Part shown: piece after piece, positions 23,499 to 31,988 of the stretch
How the letters are laid out: every line of letters begins with the position of its first letter
How positions within the stretch are numbered: position 1 is the stretch's first letter
Origin: CAIUGU01 sp965279735
GTDB lineage: Bacteria > Pseudomonadota > Gammaproteobacteria > Steroidobacterales > Steroidobacteraceae
Direction: 5' to 3'
Assembly: GCA_965279735.1 (NCBI GenBank)
Contig: OZ257260.1
Location: forward strand, 3,224,001-3,288,000
DNA length: 64,000 nucleotides
Position numbers and translations under genes: made by a program
Notes under the pieces: model-generated
The model's database searches: none
Seen by the model: only the letters and a program-made list of their open reading frames with translations
Told to the model about the DNA's origin: nothing

Positions 23499-24791
23499 AT
23501 GAATCACGCAATGCCCGCTGAATCCCTCCGTAACGAGTGGCGGACAAATCCCCGGTGGCAGGGAATCACCCGTCCGTATTCCGCAGAGGATGTCGTGCGG
23601 TTGCGAGGCAGCGTCCACATCGAACACAGCATTGCCAAGCTGACGTCCGGCAAGCTCTGGAATTCGCTGCACGAGAAACCGTTCGTCAATGCATTGGGCG
23701 CACTGACGGGAAACCAGGCGATGCAGCAGGTCAAGGCGGGGCTCGATGCAATCTACCTCTCCGGCTGGCAGGTAGCAGGGGATGCCAACCTGTCGGGGCA
23801 GATGTATCCCGACCAATCGCTGTATCCCGCCGATTCCGTGCCTGCCGTGATCAAGCGCATCAACAACTGCCTGCGGCGCGCCGATGAACTGCATCATGCG
23901 GAAGGCGACACTTCGATCGACTGGCTGAAGCCGATCGTTGCCGATGCGGAAGCCGGGTTCGGTGGCGTGCTGAATGCCTTTGAACTGATGAAGCAGATGA
24001 TCGAAGCCGGTGCCGCGGGCGTGCACTTCGAGGATCAGCTTTCTTCCGCCAAGAAATGCGGCCACATGGGCGGCAAGGTCCTGGTTCCTACCCAGGAAGC
24101 CATCAGCAAGCTGGTGGCCGCCCGCCTCGCGGCCGATGTCTGCGGGGTGCCTACTTTGCTCATCGCGCGCACCGATGCGGAGTCAGCGACGCTGATCACT
24201 TCTGACATCGATGAACGGGATCGTCCCTTCATCAAATCGATGCAGCGCACGGCTGAAGGATTCTTCACGGTCAGGAGCGGGCTGGAACAGGCTGTTGACC
24301 GGGCCCTGTCTTATGCCCCGTATGCGGATCTCATCTGGTGCGAGACCGGCACCCCGGATCTCGACGAAGCCCGGCACTTCGCCGCGGCAATTCATGAGCG
24401 GTTCCCGGGCAAGATGCTCGCCTACAACTGTTCGCCTTCCTTCAACTGGAAACGCAAGCTTGACGACGTGACCATCGCGCGCTTTCAGCGGGATCTCGGT
24501 GCAATGGGCTACAAGTTCCAGTTCATTACCCTGGCGGGCTTTCATGCCCTGAACTACGCGATGTTCGATCTGGCCCGTGGCTACCGTGACAGGCAGATGA
24601 CTGCCTACATAGCGCTGCAGGAAGCCGAGTTTGCAGCGGAGAAACACGGTTACTCCGCCACGCGGCACCAGCGGGAAGTGGGAGCCGGATATTTCGATGA
24701 CGTCACGCAGACCATCATGGCCGGCAGTTCCTCCACCACCGCTCTGGCAGGCAGCACCGAAGAGCAGCAATTCCTTCACGCAGCGCGTTAA
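23499..24791 (+). CDS. aceA: Isocitrate lyase
   Basis: Cleaves isocitrate to glyoxylate and succinate in the glyoxylate shunt, in the cytosol as a tetramer. The 430-residue length matches the short proteobacterial form. The signature KKCGHMGGK has catalytic C187. Other family blocks are SGWQVAGDANLSGQMYPDQSLYP, VHFEDQLSS and CETGTPDLDEARHFA. The start MNHAMPAES follows an AGCCGGAG sequence. An aceK remnant starts 11 bp downstream; malate synthase is not in the window. Confidence 0.97.
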   Translation: MNHAMPAESLRNEWRTNPRWQGITRPYSAEDVVRLRGSVHIEHSIAKLTSGKLWNSLHEKPFVNALGALTGNQAMQQVKAGLDAIYLSGWQVAGDANLSGQMYPDQSLYPADSVPAVIKRINNCLRRADELHHAEGDTSIDWLKPIVADAEAGFGGVLNAFELMKQMIEAGAAGVHFEDQLSSAKKCGHMGGKVLVPTQEAISKLVAARLAADVCGVPTLLIARTDAESATLITSDIDERDRPFIKSMQRTAEGFFTVRSGLEQAVDRALSYAPYADLIWCETGTPDLDEARHFAAAIHERFPGKMLAYNCSPSFNWKRKLDDVTIARFQRDLGAMGYKFQFITLAGFHALNYAMFDLARGYRDRQMTAYIALQEAEFAAEKHGYSATRHQREVGAGYFDDVTQTIMAGSSSTTALAGSTEEQQFLHAAR

Positions 24792-24802
24792 CAGAGATCA
24801 CC

Positions 24803-25774
24803 ATGACGTACGCAACAGCCATCGGACAGACATCGCTCAACCACCGCCGGACCGGTGAATATGCTTTTGTGGCCGCCCTTGGCGCGGGCCGCTGCGCTCA
24901 ACTGATAGCGCAGGGTTTCGTCAACTATGACGCTGCCTTTCGCGAACTGACCCGTCGTGCGCCTGAACGCTTCCAGCTTTGTGATTGGCAGGGCAGCCAG
25001 CTTGATGCAGCAGAACGTCAGGACCTGTATGCGTACTACGTGGAGCGCACGGTGGCAGACATCGAGACCCGCTGGGGAGAACAGGTGGAGCAACCGGCGT
25101 TCTGCCAGAACGTCATGCAGCACTTCGCGACCCTGACGCACGGTCTTGCGGATGCAGAAATCTGCCGCTCTTTCTGCCAGTCCGTGCTCATGGATCTCTA
25201 CGGTACTGCGGACGACGCCTTGATCCCGACACTTCCTGTTGCGGATGGCAGGGCTCGGTCCAACGGAAAGTCCGGGCTCGTGCGTCGCTTGCCACAGCAG
25301 GGTTGCCTTGCGTCACTCATGCAGCGGATGCTTGAGACCATTCCCGTCGAACCGGATTGGGCCGACATTTCCGCAAGCACAAGCCAGATGATCCGGGCCT
25401 TGAACAAGGAACCTGGCCTGCTCGCGAACGTGGGCGATCTGGAGGGCGTGGAGCTGATCGAAGGCGTTTTCTATCGCTGCACTCGCGCCTACGTCATCGC
25501 GAGCCTGAAGGGCAGCACCGGACAGGTGGTTTTTTCCCTGGAACTCAGGAATGATGCCGACGGCATTTCGATCGACGACATCCTGGTCGGCGAACTGGAA
25601 GTCAGCCATCTTTTCCGGCGCGCCGGTACCAGTTTCAACGTCGAACTGGAGCACCCGATCGATACCGTCATCCACTTGCGCAGGCTCATGCCAAGAGTTT
25701 CGGCGGGAGACTTCCTGACGCGAATTGGCCAGCCGCGGGATGCAGGGATGGCGCTCACAGCCCAACCTGCATGA
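24803..25774 (+). CDS. AceK regulatory domain without the kinase/phosphatase domain
   Basis: The 323 residues align by eye with the N-terminal regulatory half of isocitrate dehydrogenase kinase/phosphatase (E. coli AceK, 578 aa). Matching blocks are LYAYYVERTVADIETRW, FCQNVMQHF, FCQSVLMDLYG, SLMQRMLETIPVEPDW, VELIEGVFYRCTRAYVIASL and LRRLMPRVSAGDFLTRIG. The frame ends exactly where AceK continues with its K-x-x-K-T-x-x-Y-R segment into the ATP-binding kinase fold. All catalytic residues are thus absent, and none appears in any frame before the convergent ykgJ gene. The domain itself is uninterrupted. It probably cannot phosphorylate isocitrate dehydrogenase; it may be a retained sensor or a decaying gene. 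Confidence 0.8.
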   Translation: MTYATAIGQTSLNHRRTGEYAFVAALGAGRCAQLIAQGFVNYDAAFRELTRRAPERFQLCDWQGSQLDAAERQDLYAYYVERTVADIETRWGEQVEQPAFCQNVMQHFATLTHGLADAEICRSFCQSVLMDLYGTADDALIPTLPVADGRARSNGKSGLVRRLPQQGCLASLMQRMLETIPVEPDWADISASTSQMIRALNKEPGLLANVGDLEGVELIEGVFYRCTRAYVIASLKGSTGQVVFSLELRNDADGISIDDILVGELEVSHLFRRAGTSFNVELEHPIDTVIHLRRLMPRVSAGDFLTRIGQPRDAGMALTAQPA

Positions 25775-25783
25775 GTTCAACGC

Positions 25784-26152
25784 TCACGCTGAAGGAATGA
25801 AATCCTCGTCGTCCTGGTGGACGCGCTCGAACTTGAGGAAAGAGTAGTACCCGCATTTATTGCCGTAAGGGTATTTCCGGCAGACATTGGGGCGGGCTTC
25901 GTAGATGGTGCAGCGGCGCTCGTCGCGGTCAAAGAACCGGCAGATAGTCTTGTAAACGTGATCCTTGTGATGGCGGAGGATCTGCTCGTCCGCGTCCTTG
26001 GTCAGGAAGTGATACGTATATCGTTCCTTGGCCTCCGCTTCGGAAACATCGAAGTGCCGCGCCAGCCGCTTGATGTCGTTCTCGCTTACCGCGATCCGCG
26101 GATGGCTGCAGCAGTAACCGGGGCACTTCGAACAATCAAACTGGTCCTTCAA
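25784..26152 (-). CDS. YkgJ-family cysteine-cluster protein
   Basis: A 122-residue protein of the YkgJ (zinc/iron-chelating) family. Cysteines occur as CSKCPGYCCSHPR near the N-terminus and as CRFFDRDERRCTIYEARPNVCRKYPYGNKC further on. The order C-x2-C-x3-CC, then C-x9-C-x8-C, is the family pattern. It probably binds an Fe-S cluster or a metal; some members have been linked to protein oxidation or flagellin modification, which cannot be inferred here. It converges with aceK at 9 bp. Its last codons (DEDFIPSA) have a near copy at 19484-19506. Confidence 0.85.
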   Translation of the reverse strand: MKDQFDCSKCPGYCCSHPRIAVSENDIKRLARHFDVSEAEAKERYTYHFLTKDADEQILRHHKDHVYKTICRFFDRDERRCTIYEARPNVCRKYPYGNKCGYYSFLKFERVHQDDEDFIPSA

Positions 26153-26273
26153 GCGGATCTCCTGAACCTGCGCGTTGAGCCTTCATTATAGCCAGATCAA
26201 ACTGGTGAAGGTTTTTGCCCCGGCCCTTTTCATATAAGGTGCTTGTCAGCGGCAGGCCTGCAGGAGAGAGACG

Positions 26274-26705
26274 ATGTCAGCAAACTGGAGCGGGAAGCCA
26301 AAAGCCGACTGGAAAGTCTGGACAGGGCGCGTCCTCAGTGGTCTTGTCGTAGCGTTCCTGTTGCTGGATGGGTTCATGAAGCTCATCCCGGCAACACCCG
26401 TGATTGAAACCTCGGCGCAGATGGGCTGGCCGACGGAAGTCACGGGCTTGAGGATGCTGGGAGTTGTCCTGCTCGCAAGCACACTGCTCTATGCAATCCC
26501 GAGAACTTCAATCCTGGGAGCCGTGTTGCTGACGGGCTACCTCGGCGGCGCAGTTGCCACGCATGTCCGTATCCACGATCCGCTGTTCAGCCATGTCCTG
26601 TTCGGCGTCTATATCGGCTTGCTTCTGTGGGGCGGTCTCTATCTTAGGAACAGGCAGCTTCGCGAACTCCTTCCCTTGAGGCGTGCAGCAAGCGGCAGCA
26701 GATGA
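26274..26705 (+). CDS. DoxX-family membrane protein
   Basis: A 143-residue integral membrane protein with four hydrophobic helices, about residues 18-37, 58-80, 84-103 and 110-128. The family marks LDGFMKLIPATPVIE and TSILGAVLLTGYLGGAVATHVRI are present. DoxX-like proteins are quinone-linked or redox-associated membrane proteins; the specific role is unknown. It overlaps the following LuxR gene by 4 bp, so the two are translationally coupled. Confidence 0.88.
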   Translation: MSANWSGKPKADWKVWTGRVLSGLVVAFLLLDGFMKLIPATPVIETSAQMGWPTEVTGLRMLGVVLLASTLLYAIPRTSILGAVLLTGYLGGAVATHVRIHDPLFSHVLFGVYIGLLLWGGLYLRNRQLRELLPLRRAASGSR

Positions 26706-27451
26706 AGAAGCCCGAGGAGACGCCGCACTTCGCGAGGCTGGAAAATTTTCTGCAGCGCCTGCCTGCGCTCTATACCCAAGCCGCGCTGGTAGAGGCGGTG
26801 GCGGAAGTATCAGTGCCGATGAATCTCCATACGATCATGGCCGGCGCACTGCATGTGAGGGGCGAGAAGGTCGATGGCGCCTTCTACTTCGGGAACTGGT
26901 CGAACGAATGGACAACGACCTATCTCGAATCGGTTTTCGTGAATGATCCGCTGGTGGCAGAAGCACGCCGACGAATCTTCCCGTTTACGTGGACGGAGCT
27001 ATGGAATGAAGGTGACTTGCCACAGGCGGTTCGTGATGTGATCTCGCTCGGCAAGGAACATGGCTGGTTCGACGGCTTCGCAGTCCCCATTCATGGCCCG
27101 GGAGGATATGTCGGGCTGGTGTCGTTCGCGGGTGGTCCTCTCGATCTCAGTGCAGCAGACAAGGCAGTCCTGCTCGCGCTGGCGCATGCCGCCCATCAAC
27201 GCGGACTGGCGCTGCATCAGCAGTCGGGGGGTTCGGAAGCAGAGGCAGTCACATTCACGCGGCGGGAGACGCAGGTGATGCATCTCGTCGCCAGTGGCAA
27301 GACCGATGCCCAGATCGCGAAACAGTTGAAGCTGTCTGTAACGACGGTGCACGGCTATGTCGAGCAGGCGAAACGGAAGCTCGGTGTACGGTCGCGGGCA
27401 CAGGCCGTCACCGAACTCGCGATGCGCGAGATGCTCCGCAAGGACCGTTGA
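26702..27451 (+). CDS. LuxR-type regulator with autoinducer-binding domain (solo)
   Basis: A 249-residue transcription factor. The N-terminal ligand-binding domain (about 15-165) has the spaced WSNEWTTTYLESVFVNDPLV and FTWTELW segments of acyl-homoserine-lactone receptors, including the invariant-type W, Y, D and second W. The C-terminal GerE helix-turn-helix (about 182-245) is FTRRETQVMHLVASGKTDAQIAKQLKLSVTTVHGYV. No luxI-type synthase is within the window, so it is a solo receptor that may sense foreign or other signals. It overlaps the DoxX gene by 4 bp, so that gene is a plausible functional partner. Confidence 0.9.
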   Translation: MKKPEETPHFARLENFLQRLPALYTQAALVEAVAEVSVPMNLHTIMAGALHVRGEKVDGAFYFGNWSNEWTTTYLESVFVNDPLVAEARRRIFPFTWTELWNEGDLPQAVRDVISLGKEHGWFDGFAVPIHGPGGYVGLVSFAGGPLDLSAADKAVLLALAHAAHQRGLALHQQSGGSEAEAVTFTRRETQVMHLVASGKTDAQIAKQLKLSVTTVHGYVEQAKRKLGVRSRAQAVTELAMREMLRKDR

Positions 27452-27617
27452 CGCGCCTGAACAGTGCGGTCTCCACCGGCGATCGCCTTTTTTGCACCAT
27501 GCCTGAACGACGGAACGAATACATCCGTCTTTCCTTCGACAACCCCTCTGTTTGGAGGGTTTTATCCTGCGGTGCGATGTGACGAAATGGAATCACTCCC
27601 CCAGCAGGTCACTCACC

Positions 27618-28082
27618 GTGAATCGTCCGGCCAATCAACGCGCTGTTCCCCAGTCGTCCCGTGCACATTCGCGCGCACCCTCACGTGCCGAGGAACCCCG
27701 CTCAACCGGTCTGGTGCAGTCTTTTCTTTCGGGTCTGCAACAGCTCATTCGCGTCCGCCCTGCGCAACCCGAGTACAACGAAGCCAACCTCGCGGTAACC
27801 CTTCGGAGCCCGTGGCGGGCAGTCAGTGTTGTGCCTGGCCGGAGCTGTTGCGAGGCGATAGAACAACTGGATGCGCGATTTCTGTGTGATGAAGCGCCGC
27901 GCCTGCCGCTTCGCGACTGCGCGAACCCCGCGGGCTGCCAGTGCAAGTACCGGCATTTCGAGGATCGTCGGAGCAATCCAAGGCGATCCCGGGATGGAGC
28001 CCATCACTCCCCCTCCATGAACCACGGCTTCTCCGGCAGCAGCGAGCGCCGACGCACCAGCGGACGTCGCATCACCGACTAG
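27618..28082 (+). CDS. Conserved small protein with Cys/Arg-rich C-terminus
   Basis: A 154-residue protein in a frame with coding-like composition. The distinctive part is RFLCDEAPRLPLRDCANPAGCQCKYRHFEDRRSNPRR and a terminal RRRTSGRRITD. I recall short gammaproteobacterial proteins with this LPLxxCxNPxxCxCxYxHxxDRR pattern but no name or function. Three close cysteines and one histidine could bind a metal. The N-terminal half is low-complexity (Arg/Ser/Pro). The start is doubtful: GTG 27618 has a weak AGCAGG upstream, and TTG 27552 gives 176 aa. Confidence 0.55.
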   Translation: MNRPANQRAVPQSSRAHSRAPSRAEEPRSTGLVQSFLSGLQQLIRVRPAQPEYNEANLAVTLRSPWRAVSVVPGRSCCEAIEQLDARFLCDEAPRLPLRDCANPAGCQCKYRHFEDRRSNPRRSRDGAHHSPSMNHGFSGSSERRRTSGRRITD

Positions 28083-28157
28083 CGATGGCTCTGCCTGGTA
28101 CCCGACTTTCGCTTTTGCCGAAAGCCCCAGGAATCGCGAATTCGCTAAACTCCGGCC

Positions 28158-28649
28158 ATGGCCGGTTCACTCAAGGCGATCTACTGGGCCGGCAAGGCGA
28201 GCGTCCTGCCGGAAGCGGTGGATGAGGCGCTGCTCGAAGCCGGACGAGGGCTGGTCGGCGATCGGTACTACTCCGGAAAGGGCCGGTTCTCGAAGAAGAA
28301 CCACGAGCCCGATACGGAACTGACGCTGATCGAGAGCGAGGAAATCGACAGATTCAACGCGCTGGAGAACCGCGAATTCGGTCCGGGGGAGTTCCGCCGC
28401 AACCTGGTCACGCAAGGCATTCGCCTCAATGATCTCGTCGGCCAGACATTCCGGATTGGATCGGTCCTCGCCGAAGGCCTGCGGCTATGCGAACCCTGCA
28501 GCCATCTCGCCAAACTCGTCAGCCCGAACGTCGTCGCAGGAATGGTTCACCGCGCGGGCCTGAGGGCGCGGGTCATCAATGGCGGTGTTGTCAGGGTTGG
28601 AGATGGAATTGCGGCGGAGAGTCGGATGCAGGGGCTCGTCGGAGTCTGA
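28158..28649 (+). CDS. MOSC domain protein
   Basis: A 163-residue single MOSC (molybdenum cofactor sulfurase C-terminal-like) domain. Family blocks are GLVGDRYYSGKG (about 33-44), the mid-protein LTLIESEEIDRFN, GEFRRNLVTQGIRLNDLVG and RLCEPCSHLAKL, whose cysteine (about 115) is the conserved MOSC cysteine. Such proteins bind or transfer molybdenum cofactor or sulfur; the substrate is unproven. It stands alone between the small Cys/Arg protein and the leuA leader. Confidence 0.9.
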   Translation: MAGSLKAIYWAGKASVLPEAVDEALLEAGRGLVGDRYYSGKGRFSKKNHEPDTELTLIESEEIDRFNALENREFGPGEFRRNLVTQGIRLNDLVGQTFRIGSVLAEGLRLCEPCSHLAKLVSPNVVAGMVHRAGLRARVINGGVVRVGDGIAAESRMQGLVGV

Positions 28650-28712
28650 CCTGCAGGCAGGCCTGTCAACGACCTGCTTGCCGGAGGAGCCTGCCATCCC
28701 GTTACTCAGCCC

Positions 28713-28911
28713 TTGCTTCCCCCCGTCCGCCGCTGTTAGATTCAGGGCATGCGTAACTCCCAGCAAATGATCGTCCTGCCCCGTCTCGGCAGCTCGTTGC
28801 TGGGTGCGCGCCTGCACCTGCGTCGCTAGACGCAACAATCCCCAGTGCAGGCGTCCCAAATTATGGCGCCACCCAAACCCTGATTGAGTTGGTCGATCCT
28901 TACCGAGGATC
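28713..28911 (+). promoter_or_regulatory. Promoter and structured leader of leuA
   Basis: TTGCTT (28713-28718) and TTAGAT (28736-28741) are 17 bp apart and could form the promoter. A hairpin with 9-bp arms CGCCTGCAC/GTGCAGGCG follows, nesting a smaller GCGTC/GACGC stem (about 28808-28849). A second hairpin GATCCT/AGGATC (28895-28911) contains the leuA Shine-Dalgarno AGGA (28906-28909), so translation could be masked. No U-run is evident after the first hairpin. Confidence 0.4.
28749..28829 (+). CDS. Possible leuA leader peptide
   Basis: A 26-codon frame encodes a short peptide that begins MRNSQQMIVLPR. Six of its 26 codons are leucine (CTG, CTC, TTG), and its 3' part lies within the nested hairpin upstream of leuA. 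Position and leucine content fit an attenuation leader. However, the leucines are not consecutive, no ribosome site is visible, and the candidate promoter would start within a few bases of the ATG. Confidence 0.3.
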   Translation: MRNSQQMIVLPRLGSSLLGARLHLRR

Positions 28912-28916
28912 CTCGT

Positions 28917-30614
28917 ATGTTGTCGAATCCTGCTTCCAAGTACCGCCCGTTCCAGCCGATCGACATTGCCGATCGGACCTGGCCCTCCAGAACCATCACG
29001 GCCCCGCCGACCTGGTGCAGCGTTGACCTGCGCGACGGCAACCAGGCTCTGATCGAGCCCATGGATGCCGCGCGCAAACGCCGCATGTTCGACCTTCTGG
29101 TGCGCACGGGCTTCAAGGAAATCGAGGTTGGCTTTCCCGCTGCCTCACAGACGGACTTCCAGTTCGTCCGCGATCTCATTGAACGCCACCTGATTCCGGA
29201 AGACGTCACCATCCAGGCGCTGACGCAGGCACGGCCGGAGCTGATCGAGCGGACATTTGAAGCGCTGCGTGGAGCGCCACGGGCGATCGTTCATTTATAT
29301 AACTCGACCTCGACCGTGCAGCGCCGCGTGGTGTTCAACCTCGACCGCGGCGGTATCGTTGATATCGCCGTGCAGGGCGCGCGTTGCGTGTTCGAGCAGG
29401 CGAAGCTGCAGCCGGATACGGAATGGATCTTCCAGTACAGCCCGGAGAGTTTCACTGGCACCGAACTCGATTTCGCCGTCGAGATCTGCGATGCGGTGAC
29501 CGACGTGTGGGAAGCCACGCCACAGCGCAAGGTCATTCTCAACCTGCCAGCCACGGTCGAGATGGCAACGCCGAACATCTATGCCGACCAGATCGAATGG
29601 TTCGGCCGGCAGGTAGCTCGTCGCGACTCGGTCATCATTTCCGTCCATCCGCATAACGACAGGGGTACAGCAGTTGCTGCAGCGGAGCTCGCCGTAATGG
29701 CAGGAGCCGAGCGCATCGAGGGCACACTGTTCGGCAACGGTGAGCGCACCGGCAACGTCGACATCGTGACGCTCGCGATGAACCTCTATACCCAGGGCGT
29801 TCATCCACGGCTCAACTTTTCCAACATCAACGAAGCCGCGCGGTGTGTCGAGCAATGCAACCAGCTGCCGATTCATCCACGTCATCCGTACGTCGGAGAT
29901 CTCGTGTTCACGGCGTTCTCGGGCTCGCACCAGGATGCGATCAAGAAGGGCTTTGCCGCCCGCAAGCCGGACGACATATGGGAAGTGCCTTATTTGCCGA
30001 TCGATCCGCGTGACCTCGGCCGGACCTATGAGTCGGTCATTCGCGTGAACAGCCAGTCGGGAAAGGGAGGCATTGCCTACCTTCTCGAACGCGACTACCA
30101 CCTGGCACTGCCACGACGACTGCAGATCGAGTTCAGCCAGGCTGTGCAGGCTGTGACCGATGCAACAGGCAAGGAACTCAGTTCCCCGGAAATCTGGGAG
30201 CTGTTCGAGGCGCAGTATCTGAAGCAGACAGTGGCCTATGAATACCGGTCCCACCAGCTTGCCACCGCCAACGATGGTACGGATGGCGAACGGCTGACCA
30301 TCAAGTTGAGCTGCAATGGCCAGGGCGCGGTGTTGTCAGGACGAGGCAATGGACCGATCGATGCACTGATCGATGCGCTGGGCCTGAGTTGCGATGTGCT
30401 CTCTTATGAAGAACATTCGATCGGCACAGGCAGCGCTGCGCGCGCGGTGGCATTCGTGGAGGTCACTACCCCTTCACGCGTCACTCTGTTCGGAGTCGGG
30501 ATTCACGGGAACATCGTGACCGCTTCGCTGCTCGCCGTACTGAGTGCGGTGAACAGGGCAACAGCGCGCGGGCTGCTCGATGACACGATGCAGGCTGCCG
30601 GAACAGGCAGCTGA
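28917..30614 (+). CDS. leuA: 2-isopropylmalate synthase
   Basis: Catalyses the first step of leucine synthesis, acetyl-CoA plus 2-ketoisovalerate to 2-isopropylmalate. At 565 residues it is of the longer type-2 form. The catalytic TIM barrel has VDLRDGNQALIEPM near the N-terminus with the metal aspartate, GFKEIEVGFPAAS, and HPHNDRGTAVAAAELAVMAGAERIEGTLFGNGERTGNVD with the HxH metal site. A C-terminal regulatory domain (about 440-565) should give leucine feedback. The start MLSNPASKYRPF has AGGA 7 bases upstream. It is monocistronic between its leader and a strong terminator. Confidence 0.96.
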   Translation: MLSNPASKYRPFQPIDIADRTWPSRTITAPPTWCSVDLRDGNQALIEPMDAARKRRMFDLLVRTGFKEIEVGFPAASQTDFQFVRDLIERHLIPEDVTIQALTQARPELIERTFEALRGAPRAIVHLYNSTSTVQRRVVFNLDRGGIVDIAVQGARCVFEQAKLQPDTEWIFQYSPESFTGTELDFAVEICDAVTDVWEATPQRKVILNLPATVEMATPNIYADQIEWFGRQVARRDSVIISVHPHNDRGTAVAAAELAVMAGAERIEGTLFGNGERTGNVDIVTLAMNLYTQGVHPRLNFSNINEAARCVEQCNQLPIHPRHPYVGDLVFTAFSGSHQDAIKKGFAARKPDDIWEVPYLPIDPRDLGRTYESVIRVNSQSGKGGIAYLLERDYHLALPRRLQIEFSQAVQAVTDATGKELSSPEIWELFEAQYLKQTVAYEYRSHQLATANDGTDGERLTIKLSCNGQGAVLSGRGNGPIDALIDALGLSCDVLSYEEHSIGTGSAARAVAFVEVTTPSRVTLFGVGIHGNIVTASLLAVLSAVNRATARGLLDDTMQAAGTGS

Positions 30615-30653
30615 GATCGCCGGATCTTCGCCGACGTAAACAGCGGACAAACA

Positions 30654-30681
30654 AAAGGGGCGGGATTACTCCCGCCCCTTT
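30654..30681. terminator. Bidirectional terminator between leuA and the convergent MFS gene
   Basis: Perfect 12-bp arms AAAGGGGCGGGA/TCCCGCCCCTTT around a TTAC loop give a GC-rich stem bordered by A- and T-tracts on both strands. It lies 40 bp past leuA and 36 bp past the stop of the convergent transporter. Confidence 0.85.
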
Positions 30682-30716
30682 CGCATTTCAAGGCTGATTG
30701 ACTTGATCTGGGCTGA

Positions 30717-31988
30717 TCAATGACCCACTGATGCGTGCGTCGCCACCGAGCCAGTCTTGACCGGTGCGGTCTCACGCAGGAACAGCGAGGCCAGGAAGCC
30801 GAAGATCATGCCGAACAGGGCGACGTACAGCGGGCCGCCGAAACCGTAGTTCGGAATGACGAACGAGCCCGTGATCGGGCCGAGGCCGCCGCCGAAGATC
30901 TCGCCCACGCCGACCACCAGGCCGATCGAACCCGCCACTGCGCCTACCGGTGCCGACTCCGTCGCGATCGGGCCCGTGATGAGCGCGATGTTGCCGAAGC
31001 AGAAATAGGTAGCCAGGAACAGCGGCAGGAAGAGCGCGCCTACGCCACTCTGCACCTGGATGAACCAGTAGAGGCAGAGCGCTGCCATCAGGAAGCCCAC
31101 GATGGTGACAGGCTTGCGGCCAAACTTGTCCGACAGGCCGGGCCAGGAAAACTGGCCGAAGAACCCACCGAAGCCGATCGCCGAAGTGACGATACCCATC
31201 TGGGCGAGCGGCAGCTTGAGCTGGAGCTCAAGATACACAGGCACCATTGCCGCCAGCGTGAAGAGACCGCACATGGCGCCAAACAACGCGATCATGCACA
31301 CCACGATGTTGTAGCTCTTGAGTGGGGCGAATGCGCCTGCGGACTGTCCCTTGACGTGATCGACCACGCCGAGGGCAGCGGCACCCATGGTGTCCCTGGG
31401 CTCACGCAGCACCTTGATCAGGAACAGCCCGACCAGGAAGCCGGGGGCAGCAATGATGAAGAATACCCAGCGCCAGGAAAGACCTGCGTTCAACAGCTGC
31501 GTGGCGAAAATCGGTGCCAGCGCGAGGCCGAGGAGAGACACGCCGCACTGTTGCAGGCCCTGGTTGAGTCCGCGCCGACTTGGCTTGGAAGCCACGGCCA
31601 CCGCAGTGAACGAGGTCGGCGTATAGCCGCCCTCCATCACACCAAGCAGCGCCCGGATGAGCACGAAGAACATCATGCTGCCGGCAAAGCCGGTGAGGCC
31701 GCCGATCAGCGAATAGAGGAACACCGCCGGGATCAGGATCTTGCGATGGCCGATCTTGTCCGCCAGGTTGCCGAAGATGATCGCGAAGATACCCCAGAAA
31801 ACGCCGGTCAGACCGGCCAGGGTACCGATGGCGCCGGGATCCAGCTGCAGGTCCGCGGCAATGGTGCCCCACATGGAATTGATGACGAAACGGTCCATGC
31901 CGACGAGGCCGAAGCCAAGCGCCAGGAGGAGAACGATCTTCCACTCGTAATCCGTATCCCAAGGTTTGTTGTTATTTGCTGGCTGCAT
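30717..31988 (-). CDS. MFS transporter
   Basis: A 423-residue major facilitator with twelve predicted helices. The helix-1 region is VLLLALGFGLVGMDRFVINSMW; the A-like motif after helix 2 is GNLADKIGHRKI. The helix 4-5 stretch LGVMEGGYTPTSFTAVAVASKPSRRG resembles carriers for organic acids or sugars, and the second-half A-like motif is GLSDKFGRKPV. Substrate unknown. ATG 31988 is preferred over the GTG at 32006 because GGGG lies about 10 bases upstream. It has its own promoter region and ends at the shared terminator. Confidence 0.9.
   Translation of the reverse strand: MQPANNNKPWDTDYEWKIVLLLALGFGLVGMDRFVINSMWGTIAADLQLDPGAIGTLAGLTGVFWGIFAIIFGNLADKIGHRKILIPAVFLYSLIGGLTGFAGSMMFFVLIRALLGVMEGGYTPTSFTAVAVASKPSRRGLNQGLQQCGVSLLGLALAPIFATQLLNAGLSWRWVFFIIAAPGFLVGLFLIKVLREPRDTMGAAALGVVDHVKGQSAGAFAPLKSYNIVVCMIALFGAMCGLFTLAAMVPVYLELQLKLPLAQMGIVTSAIGFGGFFGQFSWPGLSDKFGRKPVTIVGFLMAALCLYWFIQVQSGVGALFLPLFLATYFCFGNIALITGPIATESAPVGAVAGSIGLVVGVGEIFGGGLGPITGSFVIPNYGFGGPLYVALFGMIFGFLASLFLRETAPVKTGSVATHASVGH

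Noticed and set aside
25774..26152. Frameshifted aceK kinase domain downstream of the truncated gene
   Set aside because: None of the three plus-strand frames shows the AceK kinase motifs, and the minus strand is fully used by ykgJ.
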